Positions 41,712 through 43,137 of a stretch of DNA of 43,137 nucleotides are shown piece after piece (within the stretch, counting starts at the first letter, position 1; each line of letters starts with the position of its first letter). Under the pieces are notes generated by a model. That model searched no databases. It was given only the letters and a program-made list of their open reading frames with translations, and had not been told where the DNA came from. The position numbers and the translations under genes were made by a program. Source of the DNA: Myroides sp. N17-2 (lineage in GTDB: Bacteria; Bacteroidota; Bacteroidia; Flavobacteriales; Flavobacteriaceae); contig NZ_NSGJ01000043.1 in NCBI RefSeq assembly GCF_002286775.1, positions 1-43,137 of the forward strand. The letters are read 5' to 3'.

Positions 41712-42395
41712 TTAATCTTCTCTTTCTAAAAGATCAGGTCTTCTTGTTTTCGTATGTTCATAAGCCATATCTTCTCTCCATTTATCTATGACAGCGAAGT
41801 TACCACTTAGTAGTACATCTGGTACTTTCCATCCTTTATATTCGGCTGGCCTAGTATAGATAGGTGGAGCTAGTAAGTTATCTTGGAAGCTGTCTGTTAA
41901 AGCAGAAGTTTCATTAGATAATACTCCTGGGATTAAGCGGATAATAGAATCACATAAGATAGCAGCACCTAATTCTCCTCCTGATAACACATAATCACCG
42001 ATAGATATTTCTTTCGTGATAAAGTGATCGCGTACACGCTGATCTACTCCTTTATAATGTCCACATAGAATAATGATATTCTTAAGCATTGACATTCCAT
42101 TAGCCATTTGTTGGTTTAATGTCTCTCCATCAGGAGTCATATAGATTACTTCATTGTATTCGCGTTCTGCCTTTAGAGCTGTGATACATTTATCTATAGG
42201 CTCTACACTCATCACCATTCCTGCACCTCCACCGAACTGATAGTCGTCTACATTCTTATGCTTATTAGTACTATAGTCACGTAAGTTGTGAAAGTGTACT
42301 TCTACTAATCCTTTGTCGATTGCTCTTTTTAGAATAGAAGCTTGAAAAGGACTTTCTATTAATTCTGGTAAAACGGAAATAATGTCTATGCGCAT
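41712..42395 (-). CDS. trmD: tRNA (guanine-N1)-methyltransferase TrmD
   Basis: This 227-residue SPOUT methyltransferase makes m1G37 in tRNAs and prevents frameshifting. The N-terminus [17 protein letters not shown] is typical, followed by [16 protein letters not shown]. The knot region shows [16 protein letters not shown] and [15 protein letters not shown], the S-adenosylmethionine site. The C-terminal part has [21 protein letters not shown]. Length matches the family. Its position near rplS recalls the common rplS-trmD link in bacteria, although here the two are about 5 kb apart. Confidence 0.96.
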   Translation of the reverse strand: MRIDIISVLPELIESPFQASILKRAIDKGLVEVHFHNLRDYSTNKHKNVDDYQFGGGAGMVMSVEPIDKCITALKAEREYNEVIYMTPDGETLNQQMANGMSMLKNIIILCGHYKGVDQRVRDHFITKEISIGDYVLSGGELGAAILCDSIIRLIPGVLSNETSALTDSFQDNLLAPPIYTRPAEYKGWKVPDVLLSGNFAVIDKWREDMAYEHTKTRRPDLLERED

Positions 42396-42415
42396 AATTA
42401 CTTTTGATATTTTGG

Positions 42416-42447
42416 CAAAGGTACAATTGTATTCTGTATCCTACAAA
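42416..42447 (-). promoter_or_regulatory. Complete Bacteroidota promoter for trmD
   Basis: On the minus strand a -33 TTTG (42444-42447) and a -7 TACCTTTG (42416-42423) are separated by 20 bases, close to the ideal spacing. It is the best-formed promoter in the window and lies 21 bases before the ATG at 42395. Confidence 0.75.
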
Positions 42448-42453
42448 ACAGAA

Positions 42454-42786
42454 TTAATGTGCCTGACTTTTAGAGAATAATTGAATGACTAGCACCCCTA
42501 TGATGATTAAGGCTATTCCTATTAATGCGGGTGTATCTAGTTTTTGTTTGTATAAGAAGTAGGCAGCTATTGTGACTAAGACTATTCCTATACCAGACCA
42601 TAATGCATAAGCTATCCCTATAGGAATAGTACGCAGTGTAAGGCTCAGTAGATAGAATGCACCTGCATAGCCGATTAATGTTATCGTAGTAGGCACTAGT
42701 TTAGTAAATCCCTCACTTGCTTTAAGTGATGTAGTAGCTATTGTTTCAAGCAGTATAGCGATAAGTAAGAAGACTATATTCTTCAT
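42454..42786 (-). CDS. SMR-family small multidrug resistance transporter
   Basis: From the ATG at 42786 this 110-residue protein has four membrane helices. The first carries the conserved glutamate (LLETIATTSLKASEGF), which couples drug and proton exchange in EmrE relatives. The second ends in IPIGIAYALWSGIG, and the fourth is LIGIALIIIGVLVIQL. Compounds of the quaternary ammonium or guanidinium type are the usual substrates. A TTG four codons upstream is not needed. It lies upstream of trmD on the same strand, separated by 59 bases that include the trmD promoter. Confidence 0.92.
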   Translation of the reverse strand: MKNIVFLLIAILLETIATTSLKASEGFTKLVPTTITLIGYAGAFYLLSLTLRTIPIGIAYALWSGIGIVLVTIAAYFLYKQKLDTPALIGIALIIIGVLVIQLFSKSQAH

Positions 42787-42795
42787 TTTTTTTAG

Positions 42796-42803
42796 CAAAA
42801 ATA
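42796..42803 (-). promoter_or_regulatory. Promoter -7 element TATTTTTG for the SMR gene
   Basis: This exact TAnnTTTG match lies 9 bases before the ATG at 42786, so the mRNA would be almost leaderless. It supports the ATG over the upstream TTG, which overlaps the promoter element. Confidence 0.55.
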
Positions 42804-42930
42804 CTTTTTCTATCTATTTCTATCTAGTTTATGTTTAAAAAGTACATCCTATTTAATTAGAAGATTTGAATAACTACTACCATTATTGTCAATTAATTGA
42901 CATTGATGGTATTTTGATGGAATAATAATG

Positions 42931-42994
42931 GCATAATGGTCGCATCAAAAGTGGCTAAAACTATGTGACCATTATGCGATCACTATGCGACCAC
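42931..42994. repeat. Inverted and direct repeat cluster
   Basis: GCATAATGGTC (42931-42941) is inverted at 42967-42977. TATGCGATCAC (42973-42983) and TATGCGACCAC (42984-42994) are head-to-tail copies. There is no gene here. The cluster is GC-richer than its flanks. Confidence 0.5.
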
Positions 42995-43029
42995 AAGCCG
43001 ACCACCTAATATAAAATATGTCTCGTCCT

Positions 43030-43137
43030 AATATAGCTGTACAGTTATTGTTTATAATCCTACTTTTAACTGTACACTTGTTTTTATAATCCTAAGATAA
43101 CTATACAAGTACTTCTTGTTTGTTTTTATTGGTATAG
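43030..43137. repeat. Degenerate tandem repeats of about 30 bases at the window end
   Basis: Units starting TGTACAGTTATTG, TGTACACTTG and TATACAAGTACTTC are each about 30 bases apart. The first two share TTTATAATCCTA. The region is non-coding and cut by the window edge. Together with 42931-42994 it fills the 340 bases after the SMR promoter. Confidence 0.45.

Noticed and set aside
36021..42395. rplS-trmD operon
   Set aside because: The genes are 5 kb apart with an intervening divergent uptake locus and separate promoters, so they are not co-transcribed here.

Overview
The window looks like a chromosome segment of a low-GC Flavobacteriaceae bacterium (phylum Bacteroidota). Evidence: AT-rich codon use, many promoters of the Bacteroidota form TAnnTTTG, a TonB receptor beside a DUF4374-type lipoprotein, and an ABC permease fused to an M1 peptidase. 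From memory the proteins resemble Myroides most, but I could not check this.

Layout. (1) 1-4060: an FMN reductase, an unknown membrane protein, and a two-gene pair of an OLD/RecF-like ATPase and a small protein with a possible PD-(D/E)XK nuclease motif. (2) 4171-12558: housekeeping and accessory genes. These are an S9 oligopeptidase, a CBS/cysteine-synthase-type PLP enzyme, a Vat-like acetyltransferase between two orphan Phd/YefM-like antitoxin genes, a small lipoprotein, two tandem secreted SH3-like proteins, a 50-residue membrane protein and a SulP transporter. (3) About 12571-30933: an integrated mobilizable island of about 18 kb. A 17-base direct repeat may mark its ends. It carries a tyrosine integrase, MobA/MobB, a hairpin-rich candidate oriT, a DUF3408 protein and two excisionase-like HTH proteins, but no coupling ATPase and no type IV secretion genes. 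(4) 30990-42786: an ABC exporter with permease-M1 fusion, rplS, an AraC regulator divergent from a TonB receptor and DUF4374 lipoprotein, trmD and an SMR transporter. (5) The last 340 bases are non-coding and repeat-rich.

The island is a defence island. At its right end is McrBC, a type IV modified-DNA restriction system. At its left end eight genes lie head to tail on the minus strand. The first four are a two-finger zinc protein, a DEDDh exonuclease, a DUF262-DUF1524 (GmrSD-like) protein and a second DUF262 protein. The last four are a cREC-like (cyclic-phosphate-processing receiver) protein, an AAA+ ATPase, a calcineurin-like phosphoesterase and a WYL regulator. Several pairs overlap by 4-26 bases, so they are probably translated together. 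My reading is a modified-DNA or damage-sensing nuclease module next to an RNA-end-processing/repair module. I know of no described system with this gene set, and it is the best candidate here for an undescribed system. The ATPase-nuclease pair at 2227-4015 is a second, independent candidate.

No rRNA, tRNA or CRISPR array was recognised.
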